From an uncultured Saprospiraceae bacterium (GTDB lineage: Bacteria; Bacteroidota; Bacteroidia; Chitinophagales; Saprospiraceae): 40,276 nucleotides of DNA. The DNA lies in the NCBI GenBank assembly GCA_938022935.1, contig CALIHL010000037.1:1-40276 (forward strand). Direction: 5' to 3'. The position numbers and the translations under genes were made by a program. A model generated the notes under the pieces. The model searched no databases and was not told where the DNA came from. It saw nothing but the letters and a program-made list of their open reading frames with translations. Shown here one piece after another: positions 25,420 to 33,671 of the stretch (the first letter of the stretch is position 1; each line of letters opens with the position of its first letter).

Positions 25420-26433
25420 TCAAGCTATCGCTTGAGGTATTATAATATTATTCTTTACTAAGTATTCTGCGATTTGAACAGTGTTAGTGGCAGCTCCCTT
25501 TCTAAGATTATCTGACACGACCCATAAGTTTAAGCCGTTAGCTATAGACTCATCACGACGGATTCTTCCAACGAAGACTTCGTCTTTATTTTTAGCCATA
25601 CGTGGCATCGGATAAACGTTGTTGGCAAGATCATCCTGGACAACGACTCCATCCGCTTTGTTAAGCAGTGCTCGTGCTTCTTCTATATCAAACTCTTTCT
25701 CAAATTCTATATTCACCGCTTCAGAGTGACCGCCATGAACTGGCACTCTAACAGCAGTTGCTGTCACTTGAAGATCAGGGGCTCTTAAAATCTTTCTGGT
25801 CTCATGGACAAGTTTCATCTCTTCCTTTGTATATCCATTATCTAAAAAGATATCACAATGTGGTAGGCAGTTTTCAAATATTGGGTGCGGATAAGCCGCT
25901 TCACCATTGACTGATTGGCCATCACGCTCGGCCTCATATTGGCGGACCGCTTTTACACCAGTACCTGTAAATGATTGATAGGTAGAGATCACTAATCTTT
26001 TTATCCCATATGCTTTGTGTAAAGGGTTCAGCGCCACAACCATCTGAATGGTACTACAGTTTGGATTAGCTATTATTTTACTGTCTTGGCTAAGGATATC
26101 TGCATTGATCTCTGGTACGATGAGCGGTTTGTCTTCATGCATCCTCCAAGCAGAGCTGTTGTCTACTACGAACGTACCTACTTCTGCAAACTTAGGAGCC
26201 CACTCTAAAGAGACAGATCCACCTGCTGAGAAAAGAGCGATATCTGGAGCAGCTTTTACACCATCTTCCATAGAAACAACCGTATAGTCTTTTCCTTTAA
26301 AATTGACATTTTTACCAACGGATCTGGCTGATGCTACGGGTATCAATTCACTTACTTCAAATCCTCTTTCTGTTAAGACTTCAAGCATAACATTTCCTAC
26401 CAAACCTGTTACACCGACAACTGCTACTCTCAT
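25420..26433 (-). CDS. asd: Aspartate-semialdehyde dehydrogenase
   Basis: A 337-residue Asd from the ATG at 26433. The frame is open to 26505, but MRVAVVGVTGLVGNVMLEVL places the NADP-binding GxTGxxG at its normal N-terminal position, so the 24-residue extension is rejected. The catalytic cysteine is Cys126 in NPNCSTIQMV. Other family motifs are SSAWRM, STYQSFTGTG and the His-bearing VPVHGGHSE. It reduces aspartyl phosphate to aspartate semialdehyde, feeding lysine/DAP, threonine and methionine; DapA at 4.6 kb consumes its product. It is divergent from the secreted lamin-tail-domain gene, 157 bp between start codons. Confidence 0.96.
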   Translation of the reverse strand: MRVAVVGVTGLVGNVMLEVLTERGFEVSELIPVASARSVGKNVNFKGKDYTVVSMEDGVKAAPDIALFSAGGSVSLEWAPKFAEVGTFVVDNSSAWRMHEDKPLIVPEINADILSQDSKIIANPNCSTIQMVVALNPLHKAYGIKRLVISTYQSFTGTGVKAVRQYEAERDGQSVNGEAAYPHPIFENCLPHCDIFLDNGYTKEEMKLVHETRKILRAPDLQVTATAVRVPVHGGHSEAVNIEFEKEFDIEEARALLNKADGVVVQDDLANNVYPMPRMAKNKDEVFVGRIRRDESIANGLNLWVVSDNLRKGAATNTVQIAEYLVKNNIIIPQAIA

Positions 26434-26590
26434 ACAATTTAACTCTGTATTATATAATCGTTTACCTAATTCAAAATGCGTGCCCAAAACGCGATTATAT
26501 TTCATCTTCGGACAAAGACTTCAAGCGATCTAAAATTGTGATCTTAAAAAGCTTAAAATTATCCTACTTTGCAATAGAGCAACGTAGGAT

Positions 26591-28354
26591 ATGAATAGGC
26601 AAATGTGGTCCATATTTTTGTTAATGACAAGTGCATATACCATGCATGGACAAATAGTCGATGACTTTAATTCGCTGATAAGTCAAGTAAGCGACTTATG
26701 GCTAGGAGATAGAGGTTCTTTTGTGATCAACAGCCAAGGTCAACTCCAACTTGCAGATACTTCTGCGGGATCTTCCGTACTATACCAATCTACCACATGG
26801 ACAGAGGATATGTCTTGGGAGATTTACTTTGAGATGGACTTTAATCCGTCTAATAGTAATCGCCTCGAGCTCTACTTATGGTCAGATACCGAGGATTTAT
26901 CTGAGTCTGCAGCCGTATTGCTTAGAGTTGGTGCCAATGGAAGTCAAGATGCCCTTGAGCTTATCGAGCAAAATGGCTCTTCCAGAGATGTCATCGCTTC
27001 TGGTTCAATGGGACTGGTTGCAGAGGGACCAGTAGTCATCCGTTTGAAAGCCATCATCAAAGATGGCATTATCAGCATCACGGTTGATGAGACTGGAGGA
27101 GTTTGTTTTGCACCTGAGATCGAAGCAGAGATCACCTCACTGGAGATAGGAACAGACTTCATATTTGGCTGGAAAGCCATGTATACCTCGACCAGAAGCG
27201 ATAAGTTTATATGGGACGATATTTATGTAGGTCCTGAGCGAATTGATACGATACCTCCTCAAGTAACTGGCCTTTCGGCAAGTGAGTCATCCATAGAACT
27301 ATTCTTTTCGGAGCCGCTGGATGTTGAATCATTTGATAAAAATCAGGTGTCCTTGATGCCCAATGCTATCGGTTTTGACGCAAACCTGACCAAAGAATCT
27401 TTAGAACTAACGCTCCAACAAACACTGGATAACCAAACTGTCTATCAAGTCAGTTTAAGTAGACTATCTGATTTATCAGATAACAGCTTAGATACAATAG
27501 TAACGTTTAGTGTTCCGGGACAACCTCTAGAAGAGTCCATACTTATCAATGAAGTCTTATTTAATCCAAGAGGCACAGGATCTGATTATATCGAGATCTT
27601 TAATAACACCAATGGGCTTCTCGATCTCTCTGAGGCTGTCATTAGCAATACACAAAATGGCAGAACTGTTGAGCTGAGAGGACTTCCATTACTGGAATCG
27701 GGAGCTTACTTAGTATTAACATCTAATATAGATGATATCATTGACAGCTATCCAAACAATGATCCTAAAGTGATCAAGCAGCTATCCATCCCAAGTCTCA
27801 ATAATGACAACGGAAATATCACATTAAAGAAAGGTGAAACGATCATTGATCAATATGACTATGATGAGGATCACCATCAACGATTTATCGATGATGTCGA
27901 TGGCATCAGTCTCGAACGTATCTCTTTGACAAGTGAAACCAATGATCCAAGTAACTGGACTAGTGCTTCCGAGTCTTCAGGATTTGGGACACCTGGCCTG
28001 CCCAATAGTGCCCTTAGTGATATTGCCGTAGACGAAACCAATGTATCACTCTCATCCAAGGTATTTTCGCCAAACGGAGATGGAGATACAGATGAAGTAG
28101 ATGTACTGTATGAAGTAAAAGGGTCAGGCTATCTCGGTTCGGTTACCATTTATAATGACAGAGGACAACTCATCAGGCGTCTGGCTACTAATGAAGTGAT
28201 TGGTCAAACAGGTAAAATAAGTTGGGATGGCTTAGATGCAGATGGTAACATCAGTGATATCGGCATCTACATCTTACACGTGAGTTTATTCAATGCTGAA
28301 GGGTCTCGATTTGAAAAAAAGCTCAGTGTAGGTCTGGGAGATTTTATCAATTAG
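26591..28354 (+). CDS. Secreted multidomain protein with lamin-tail domain, likely T9SS cargo
   Basis: A 587-residue exported protein with a signal peptide (1-20, ending in TMHG before QIVDD). Residues about 22-210 look like a beta-sandwich of the laminin G/concanavalin type. An Ig-like segment follows (about 217-310: DTIPPQVTGLSASESSIELF), then a lamin-tail domain (about 312-420: ILINEVLFNPRGTGSDYIEI with LINEV and DYIEIFN). The end (about 490-587) begins FSPNGDGDTDEVDV and contains TIYNDRGQLIRRL, WDGLDADGN and GIYILHV, resembling FlgD-like or gliding-motility-type C-terminal domains that direct type IX secretion. No enzyme motif is seen. It should be cell-surface or extracellular and perhaps adhesive. 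It stands alone, convergent with the phosphohexomutase gene. Confidence 0.82.
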   Translation: MNRQMWSIFLLMTSAYTMHGQIVDDFNSLISQVSDLWLGDRGSFVINSQGQLQLADTSAGSSVLYQSTTWTEDMSWEIYFEMDFNPSNSNRLELYLWSDTEDLSESAAVLLRVGANGSQDALELIEQNGSSRDVIASGSMGLVAEGPVVIRLKAIIKDGIISITVDETGGVCFAPEIEAEITSLEIGTDFIFGWKAMYTSTRSDKFIWDDIYVGPERIDTIPPQVTGLSASESSIELFFSEPLDVESFDKNQVSLMPNAIGFDANLTKESLELTLQQTLDNQTVYQVSLSRLSDLSDNSLDTIVTFSVPGQPLEESILINEVLFNPRGTGSDYIEIFNNTNGLLDLSEAVISNTQNGRTVELRGLPLLESGAYLVLTSNIDDIIDSYPNNDPKVIKQLSIPSLNNDNGNITLKKGETIIDQYDYDEDHHQRFIDDVDGISLERISLTSETNDPSNWTSASESSGFGTPGLPNSALSDIAVDETNVSLSSKVFSPNGDGDTDEVDVLYEVKGSGYLGSVTIYNDRGQLIRRLATNEVIGQTGKISWDGLDADGNISDIGIYILHVSLFNAEGSRFEKKLSVGLGDFIN

Positions 28355-28385
28355 CCATCGAGTTAAGAGTATTTACGAAAGTGAA

Positions 28386-29786
28386 TTAGCCTATCTGGTT
28401 AAGAGTGGCATGCGTCTTACTAAGAGTGTCTTTCACTTGATCCATATCCGGTGCTTGAGCATAAACACGTAAGACAGGTTCTGTCCCCGAAGGTCTAATC
28501 ATCACCCATTTATCACCAGGGAGATAATACTTGTGCCCATCTGTGTTCTCGTACTTGACAACTTCCATATCACCAATCTCAGTGATGTTACCACCTGCAC
28601 AATGTTCAATAATAGCGTGCTTCTTAGCCTCAGTAAGATGAAGGTCATCTCGACTAAAGTCAAATGGGCCAACGATGTCATATACATCTTGAATTAGCTC
28701 TTTTAATGACTTCCCTGCCTTCGCCATGAACTCCATGATCACAAGGCCAATCCAAACGCCATCTCTCTCTGGGATATGCCCAGCAACGGCAAGTCCTCCA
28801 GACTCTTCACCGCCTACTAATACTTGTTCAGTCTGCATAATCTCGGCGATATACTTGAACCCAATCTTTGTGACTTCGATATCCAAACCATAGTGCGCTG
28901 CCAACTTCTCCATCTTATCAGTAACAGAAAAAGTCACGATCACCTTACCATCCATGCCTTTGTATTGGCGCATATACATCAGTAGTAAGAGCAAGATGTG
29001 ATGAGAATCTACAAACCGACCATCTTCATCAAATAGGCCAATCCTATCTGCATCTCCATCATTGGCCAATCCAATGTTATACTCAGGATCATGCGCTAAG
29101 AAATCAGCTATCTCTGGAAGATTACGTAAGATGGGTTCTGGTGATCTACCCATAAATGATGGGTTGTAATCACAATGAAACAACTTAGCGTTGTCAAATA
29201 ATCTCCTGATGACATTCTGGCCAGCGCCATACATAGCATCAAAAGCTAACTTGACATTACTTCTTATGGCGTCTAAATCAAAGTTAGCCGAGACATGGTC
29301 CATGTACAACTGCTCAAGGTCCATATAAGTCACGATGCCTTCTTCCTTTAGGACATCGAGCGTCTTTACCGAACCAATCGGGTTATCAGGTATGATAGAC
29401 TCAACTTCTGAAATCTCTTCTGGTACAGATGGGCCTCCATAAGCAGACTTTAACTTGAAGCCATTATAACTTGGTGGATTATGGCTTGCTGTGATGACAA
29501 TCCCCATATCCGCTTGGTTTTTCACAACACCAAGGGAAACCATAGGCGTACTTACAAATGAGTCTGATAAAATCACCTCGATACCAAGATGTCCTAACAC
29601 CTCAGCGGCAACTTCACTGAACATCTTACCAGCATAGCGACAATCGTAACCGATGACAGCTTTTTTCATGCCTTTGGTGATCATCCATCTTGCTGTGGCT
29701 TCCGATACCCGCTTCAGATTATCAACTGTATAATCTTTAGCGATAATCGCTCTCCACCCGTCAGTACCAAAATTAATTTTATACAT
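28386..29786 (-). CDS. Phosphoglucomutase/phosphomannomutase family protein
   Basis: A 466-residue alpha-D-phosphohexomutase with all four canonical motifs: phosphoserine loop TASHNPPSYNGFK (Ser101), metal-binding DGDADRIG, sugar-binding GGEESGG, and phosphate-binding RPSGTEPVLRVY near the C-terminus. It interconverts hexose 1- and 6-phosphates. Substrate preference (glucose, mannose or glucosamine) cannot be read reliably; GEESGG leans toward the gluco-/manno-type enzymes. Its product could feed the nucleotidyltransferase at 22.6-23.6 kb. It is divergent from pcm, with 61 bp between starts, and its stop is 31 bp from that of the lamin-tail-domain gene. Confidence 0.93.
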   Translation of the reverse strand: MYKINFGTDGWRAIIAKDYTVDNLKRVSEATARWMITKGMKKAVIGYDCRYAGKMFSEVAAEVLGHLGIEVILSDSFVSTPMVSLGVVKNQADMGIVITASHNPPSYNGFKLKSAYGGPSVPEEISEVESIIPDNPIGSVKTLDVLKEEGIVTYMDLEQLYMDHVSANFDLDAIRSNVKLAFDAMYGAGQNVIRRLFDNAKLFHCDYNPSFMGRSPEPILRNLPEIADFLAHDPEYNIGLANDGDADRIGLFDEDGRFVDSHHILLLLLMYMRQYKGMDGKVIVTFSVTDKMEKLAAHYGLDIEVTKIGFKYIAEIMQTEQVLVGGEESGGLAVAGHIPERDGVWIGLVIMEFMAKAGKSLKELIQDVYDIVGPFDFSRDDLHLTEAKKHAIIEHCAGGNITEIGDMEVVKYENTDGHKYYLPGDKWVMIRPSGTEPVLRVYAQAPDMDQVKDTLSKTHATLNQIG

Positions 29787-29847
29787 ATTACAATAATCTT
29801 TAATATATTAGCAGCTCATTAACAACTACTTCAGTCTATACTCAATA

Positions 29848-30531
29848 ATGAACTACAAACTCACCACTTCTCCATCTCCACTCTTAACAGATACTTATCG
29901 TCATAGAGGACTTCGCCAAAAGCTCGTAAATACACTACGAAGAAAGGGAATTAGAGACGAAAAAGTACTACAAGCGATATCAATTATACCAAGACATTTT
30001 ATGCTTGACAAGGCATTTTCGGATTGGGCTTATAAGGATATGGCTTTCCCTATAGATGCCGAGCAAACCATATCTATGCCTTACACGGTTGCCTTGCAAT
30101 CCCAACTCTTGAAAATCCAAAAGGGAGATAAAGTTTTAGAAGTGGGTACTGGCTCTGGCTATCAGGCTGCCGTACTCTACACAATGGGTGCGAAGGTGTA
30201 CTCTATAGAGCGTCAGCGTAAACTCTTCGTCAAAACCAGTGAGCTATTGATACGCATGTCGATGCAAGGCATTAGAACATTGTATGGAGATGGTTATGAA
30301 GGTGCTCCAAGATTTGCTCCATTTGATAAGATCGTTGTGACAGCTGGAGCTTCTATCTTTCCCAACAAGTTATTAGCTCAGTTGAAAATCGGTGGCATCA
30401 TGGTCATACCAGTAGATAGTGGTCAAGGTCAAGAGATGATTAGATATGTCAAGACAGCAGAAGGTTCTTGTCGTAAAGAAAATCACGGCTCTTGTGCATT
30501 TGTACCGATGCTTGGTGGAACTGCTCGGTAG
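29848..30531 (+). CDS. pcm: Protein-L-isoaspartate O-methyltransferase
   Basis: A 227-residue PCMT. The family's N-terminal helix (LRQKLVNTLRRKGIRDEKVL) leads to PRHFMLDKAF, the YKDMAFPIDAEQTISMPYTV substrate segment, and the SAM-binding VGTGSGYQAAVL. Later GDGYEGAPRFAPFDKIVVTAGA is also diagnostic. It methylates L-isoaspartyl residues that arise by ageing of proteins, starting their repair. It is transcribed away from the phosphohexomutase and followed by a 365-bp gap and then the arginine operon. Being on the same strand, read-through into the arginine leader is possible. Confidence 0.94.
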   Translation: MNYKLTTSPSPLLTDTYRHRGLRQKLVNTLRRKGIRDEKVLQAISIIPRHFMLDKAFSDWAYKDMAFPIDAEQTISMPYTVALQSQLLKIQKGDKVLEVGTGSGYQAAVLYTMGAKVYSIERQRKLFVKTSELLIRMSMQGIRTLYGDGYEGAPRFAPFDKIVVTAGASIFPNKLLAQLKIGGIMVIPVDSGQGQEMIRYVKTAEGSCRKENHGSCAFVPMLGGTAR

Positions 30532-30733
30532 TATCAGAGTTCTTTTTACGCAAATATTTATTGACTATTTCTCTTTGCTTAAAGAGTCAATATGACTTGG
30601 CAAAAGTGATCTCGTACCAAGTATGAACGATGGATTCAACTGTCATACCAAAGTCGTCTTTTACCCTTTTTAGAGAATGACTTAAAAAGCAAAATGTAGA
30701 TTTTGTTAAGTATTAAAGTTATAACTTCGCATC

Positions 30734-30802
30734 GTGAATCTGTCTTTCAGACATATAATAGAAACTACAAAAAGTAGGCGACTCAGGACCGACAGGTCCT
30801 AA
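30734..30802 (+). CDS. Candidate arginine-rich leader peptide (22 aa, GTG start)
   Basis: A short frame reads GTG through TAA (30800-30802), encoding 22 residues that end in SRRLRTDRS. Five are Arg (positions 6, 15, 16, 18, 21; codons AGA, AGG, CGA, AGG, AGG). It lies 95 nt before the first gene of the arginine operon, and its last Arg codons form one arm of a hairpin. A leader peptide whose translation senses charged tRNA-Arg would fit. Against it: the GTG start, no visible ribosome binding site, an in-frame stop only 12 nt upstream, and the chance that a short ORF is Arg-rich by accident. argD in the same operon also starts with GTG. Confidence 0.4.
   Translation: MNLSFRHIIETTKSRRLRTDRS
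30785..30800 (+). promoter_or_regulatory. Leader hairpin 1 overlapping the Arg codons
   Basis: AGGACC (30785-30790) and GGTCCT (30795-30800) form a perfect 6-bp stem with loop GACA. It coincides with the last Arg codons and stop of the short leader ORF, so a ribosome on those codons would melt it. Confidence 0.5.
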
Positions 30803-30816
30803 TATTTTCTTTCAAG

Positions 30817-30838
30817 AGGGAAAGCTTTCGCTTTCCTT
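30817..30838 (+). terminator. Leader hairpin 2, possible attenuator
   Basis: AGGGAAAGC (30817-30825) pairs with GCTTTCCTT (30830-30838), 9 bp with one G-U, loop TTTC. What follows is AT-rich but not a clean U-run. The GAAAG of its left arm can instead pair with CTTTC at 30809-30813, giving a mutually exclusive weaker fold, as expected of an attenuator. Terminator function is inferred. Confidence 0.45.
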
Positions 30839-30896
30839 ATATCATACATTTTATTATTTCTAACTAACCATTCAGACTATAATCTGGCTGTCTATT

Positions 30897-31493
30897 ATGT
30901 CACAAAATATCTTAATTAGAATTGCACAGGAGGGTGACTGCACTCATGCAGATACGATCTCAGCTTGGTATATCCGTTCTTCTCAAGAACGAGGAACTGG
31001 CATAGCTACAAGAACACCAGAGTACTTACAAACGAAGATAAATAACGGCAATGCGGTCATCGCTTTTGTAGATGATAAGCTTGCTGGTTTTTGTTATATT
31101 GAAATATTCAGTTCTGGTGAGTATGTATCTAACAGTGGTCTTATAGTCACCAATGAATACCGCCGCATAGGACTTGCTAAGAAAATCAAAGAAGTCGCAT
31201 TCAACTTAGCTAAAGATTCTAATCCGGATGCTAAGGTCTTTGGTATCACTACCAGTGATGTTGTTATGGGTATCAATAGCGACCTCGGATACAGACCAGT
31301 ATCTTTTAGTCAACTCACACAAGACGAAGAGTTTTGGAAAGGATGCAGTAGTTGTAAAAACTATGATATCCTTACCAGAAATGAAAAGAAGATGTGCTTG
31401 TGTACAGCCATGCTTGCACCATCAAAAAAAGAGCAAATGAAATTGGATTTAGAACACATGATCATTCAAAAGAAATCAGAAGACAATGAGTAA
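30897..31493 (+). CDS. GNAT-family acyltransferase heading the arginine operon
   Basis: A 198-residue GNAT protein. The acetyl-CoA-binding region is visible as VIAFVDDKLAGFCYIE (54-69) and IVTNEYRRIGLAKKI (83-97), with the RxxGxA-type pyrophosphate loop at RRIGLA. A Cys pattern near the C-terminus, CSSC (150-153) and CLC (167-169), could bind zinc. Its place as first gene before argG, argC, argD and argF' suggests it makes the N-acyl-glutamate that enters the pathway, replacing ArgA; with the transcarbamylase below, the acyl group may be succinyl. That role is inferred from context. The argG ATG lies inside its end, an 8-bp overlap (31486-31493). Confidence 0.8.
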   Translation: MSQNILIRIAQEGDCTHADTISAWYIRSSQERGTGIATRTPEYLQTKINNGNAVIAFVDDKLAGFCYIEIFSSGEYVSNSGLIVTNEYRRIGLAKKIKEVAFNLAKDSNPDAKVFGITTSDVVMGINSDLGYRPVSFSQLTQDEEFWKGCSSCKNYDILTRNEKKMCLCTAMLAPSKKEQMKLDLEHMIIQKKSEDNE

Positions 31494-32682
31494 ACCAAGT
31501 ATAGTGTTAGCATATAGTGGAGGGCTTGACACTTCATATTGCATCCTCTACTTACAAGAGCAAGGATATGATGTGCATGCTATCAATGTGAACACTGGAG
31601 GATTTGACGATGAAGAGATCGCACAATTAGAAGAGAGAGCTTTCTCTATGGGCGCAGTTACTTTTAAGAGCATCAACAACGAACAAGAGTATTATGCCAA
31701 GTGCTTGAGATACTTGCTGTATGGCAATGTGTTACGTAACAACACCTACCCTCTTTCTGTAAGTTCTGAACGAGTGTTTCAATCTATCGCTATACTTGAC
31801 TACTGTCAAGAGATAGGTGCCACTCATGTTGCACATGGTAGCACAGGAGCTGGCAATGATCAGATAAGATTTGATGGCGCATTTGAAAGTCTCGCAAGTC
31901 ACATCACAGTTGTAACTCCGATCAGAGATCAGCAACTATCTCGACAAGAAGAGATTGAGTATATCAACAACCACGGCTTCAATTGGAAACAAGAAAAAGC
32001 TGATTACTCTATCAATCAAGGATTATGGGGAACGAGTATCGGTGGCAAAGAAACTTTGACCAGCAGACATACACTACCTGAGGAAGCCTGGTTGCATCAT
32101 TGTGAAAAAGAAGACTCTACTGAGCTTGGGATTACATTTAGCAAAGGTCAAGCTATAGAGTTGAACGGTGTTCGCTTTGAAACTCCTGTACACTTGATCA
32201 AAGAATTAAATAAGATGGGCTATGCATATGCCATCGGTAGAGACATCCATGTCGGAGATACCATAATTGGAATAAAAGGACGGGTTGGGTTTGAAGCACC
32301 AGCAGCACTTATGCTTATCAAGGCGCATGAACTTTTAGAAAAACACACTTTATCTAAGTGGCAGACTCATTGGAAAAAGCAATTGAGTGATTGGTATGGC
32401 ATGTTTATGCATGAGGGCAAATACTTCGAGCCAGTCATGAGAAACATCGAAGGATTCTTAACTGATTCTCAAGACACCGTTAATGGAAAGGTTCATCTGA
32501 GGCTTCATCCTTATCGCTTTGAACTTGTAGGGATTGAATCAGAAAATGATCTGATGAATTCTACTTTTGGGCAGTATGGAGAATCTAATCTCGCTTGGAC
32601 TGGAGAGGATGCAAAAGGGTTTACCAAGATCTTTTCTAATGCAGACAAAATATTCTATCACGTAAATCCAGATAAAATATGA
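31486..32682 (+). CDS. argG: Argininosuccinate synthase
   Basis: A 398-residue ArgG, which joins citrulline and aspartate with ATP to form argininosuccinate. The PP-loop ATP-binding motif is AYSGGLDTSYC (9-19). Other family motifs are AHGSTGAGNDQIRFD, and NQGLWGTSIGGKE, the region that binds citrulline. Both ends overlap neighbours: its ATG is within the GNAT gene's last codons and its TGA overlaps the argC ATG as ATGA (32679-32682), so translation is likely coupled. argH, needed for the next step, is not in the window. Confidence 0.97.
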   Translation: MSKPSIVLAYSGGLDTSYCILYLQEQGYDVHAINVNTGGFDDEEIAQLEERAFSMGAVTFKSINNEQEYYAKCLRYLLYGNVLRNNTYPLSVSSERVFQSIAILDYCQEIGATHVAHGSTGAGNDQIRFDGAFESLASHITVVTPIRDQQLSRQEEIEYINNHGFNWKQEKADYSINQGLWGTSIGGKETLTSRHTLPEEAWLHHCEKEDSTELGITFSKGQAIELNGVRFETPVHLIKELNKMGYAYAIGRDIHVGDTIIGIKGRVGFEAPAALMLIKAHELLEKHTLSKWQTHWKKQLSDWYGMFMHEGKYFEPVMRNIEGFLTDSQDTVNGKVHLRLHPYRFELVGIESENDLMNSTFGQYGESNLAWTGEDAKGFTKIFSNADKIFYHVNPDKI

Positions 32683-33650
32683 GTAAGGTAAAAGTTGGTG
32701 TTGTAGGAGGGGCTGGGTACGTAGGAGGTGAGATGATAAGATTGTTAATGCATCATGAGCACTGCGACTTAAGCTTTGTCTCCAGCAGAAGTCAATCTGG
32801 AAAAGCAATACATGAAGTACATCCAGATCTTACAGGTTGGACAGACCTACTTTTCGTTGATACTTATACTACAGATGTAGATGTACTATTTCTATGTATG
32901 GGTCATGGCAAGTCAAAAACATATCTTGAAAAATCAACAGTCAATCAAGATTGTGTAATTATAGATTTGAGTCACGACTATAGATTAAAAGAAGATGCAG
33001 AAGGTTTTGCTTACGGCTTATGCGAGCTCAACAAAAAAGAGATTACAACTGCCAAAAAAATCGCAAACCCAGGTTGCTTTGCTACATGTATACAGTTGGG
33101 ACTACTACCACTAGCAGCGCATCAAAAGATCAATAGTGACATCCACCTGACTGCAATAACAGGAAGCACCGGTGCTGGCCAAAACCCTGTTGCAACAACG
33201 CATAACTCTTGGAGAAATAATAACATTTCAATTTATAAGCCCTTCACTCACCAACATATTGATGAGATAGAACAAAGCATAAAACAGCTTCAGCCAGATC
33301 ATCAAGGTGATATCAACTTTATACCGATGCGTGGGAGTTTCACAAGAGGTATTTTCGCAAGCATGTATCTGGAGAGCGACCTTACCGAAGATGAGGCTTA
33401 TCAATTGTTTGTGGATTATTATAAAGGCTCGCCGTTTGTACATCTTTCTAAAAAGCCCATCTCAGTCAAAGAGGTAGTCAACACCAACAATGGAAAGATA
33501 TATATCAGCAAGCATAAAAATAAGCTGAGGATTGAATCTGTAATTGACAACTTGCTAAAGGGTGCTGCAGGACAAGCGGTTCAGAATATGAACCTCGTTA
33601 TGGGTTGGGCAGAAAACACTGGTCTCAAATTAAAAGGGAGCGCCTTTTAA
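32679..33650 (+). CDS. argC: N-acetyl-gamma-glutamyl-phosphate reductase (N-acyl type)
   Basis: A 323-residue ArgC of the shorter bacterial type. The Rossmann loop GVVGGAGYVGGE (7-18) binds NADPH; the catalytic cysteine is Cys133 in ANPGCFATC, and the family's ITGSTGAGQNP and HQHIDEIEQ follow, the latter with a conserved His. It reduces N-acyl-glutamyl phosphate to the semialdehyde, which ArgD then transaminates. The start overlaps the argG stop by 4 bp. argB, which would make its substrate, is absent from this operon and must be elsewhere. Whether it handles acetyl or succinyl forms cannot be told from sequence. Confidence 0.95.
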   Translation: MSKVKVGVVGGAGYVGGEMIRLLMHHEHCDLSFVSSRSQSGKAIHEVHPDLTGWTDLLFVDTYTTDVDVLFLCMGHGKSKTYLEKSTVNQDCVIIDLSHDYRLKEDAEGFAYGLCELNKKEITTAKKIANPGCFATCIQLGLLPLAAHQKINSDIHLTAITGSTGAGQNPVATTHNSWRNNNISIYKPFTHQHIDEIEQSIKQLQPDHQGDINFIPMRGSFTRGIFASMYLESDLTEDEAYQLFVDYYKGSPFVHLSKKPISVKEVVNTNNGKIYISKHKNKLRIESVIDNLLKGAAGQAVQNMNLVMGWAENTGLKLKGSAF

Positions 33651-33671
33651 CAAATCACTAAATCAAGAATT

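Larger units (their letters stand above)
30532..30896 (+). promoter_or_regulatory. 365-bp leader/intergenic region of the arginine operon
   Basis: This gap holds several inverted repeats: CTCTTT/AAAGAG (30571-30586), ACTTGG/CCAAGT, and CAAAAT-GTAG-ATTTTG just upstream of an AT-rich stretch. A possible promoter has TTG near 30704 followed after about 16 bases by TAACTTCG (30722-30729); spacing is a little short, and its start site would fall on the GTG of the short ORF described next. The second half (30734-30838) holds that ORF and two hairpins. No ARG-box-like operator or known riboswitch was recognised. Confidence 0.5.

Noticed and set aside
26434..26505. Upstream extension of Asd by 24 codons
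   Set aside because: The nucleotide-binding strand normally opens the protein; the extension has no family support.
30623..30673. 16-codon ORF in the arginine leader region
   Set aside because: It contains no Arg codon, overlaps no strong structure and has no context suggesting translation.
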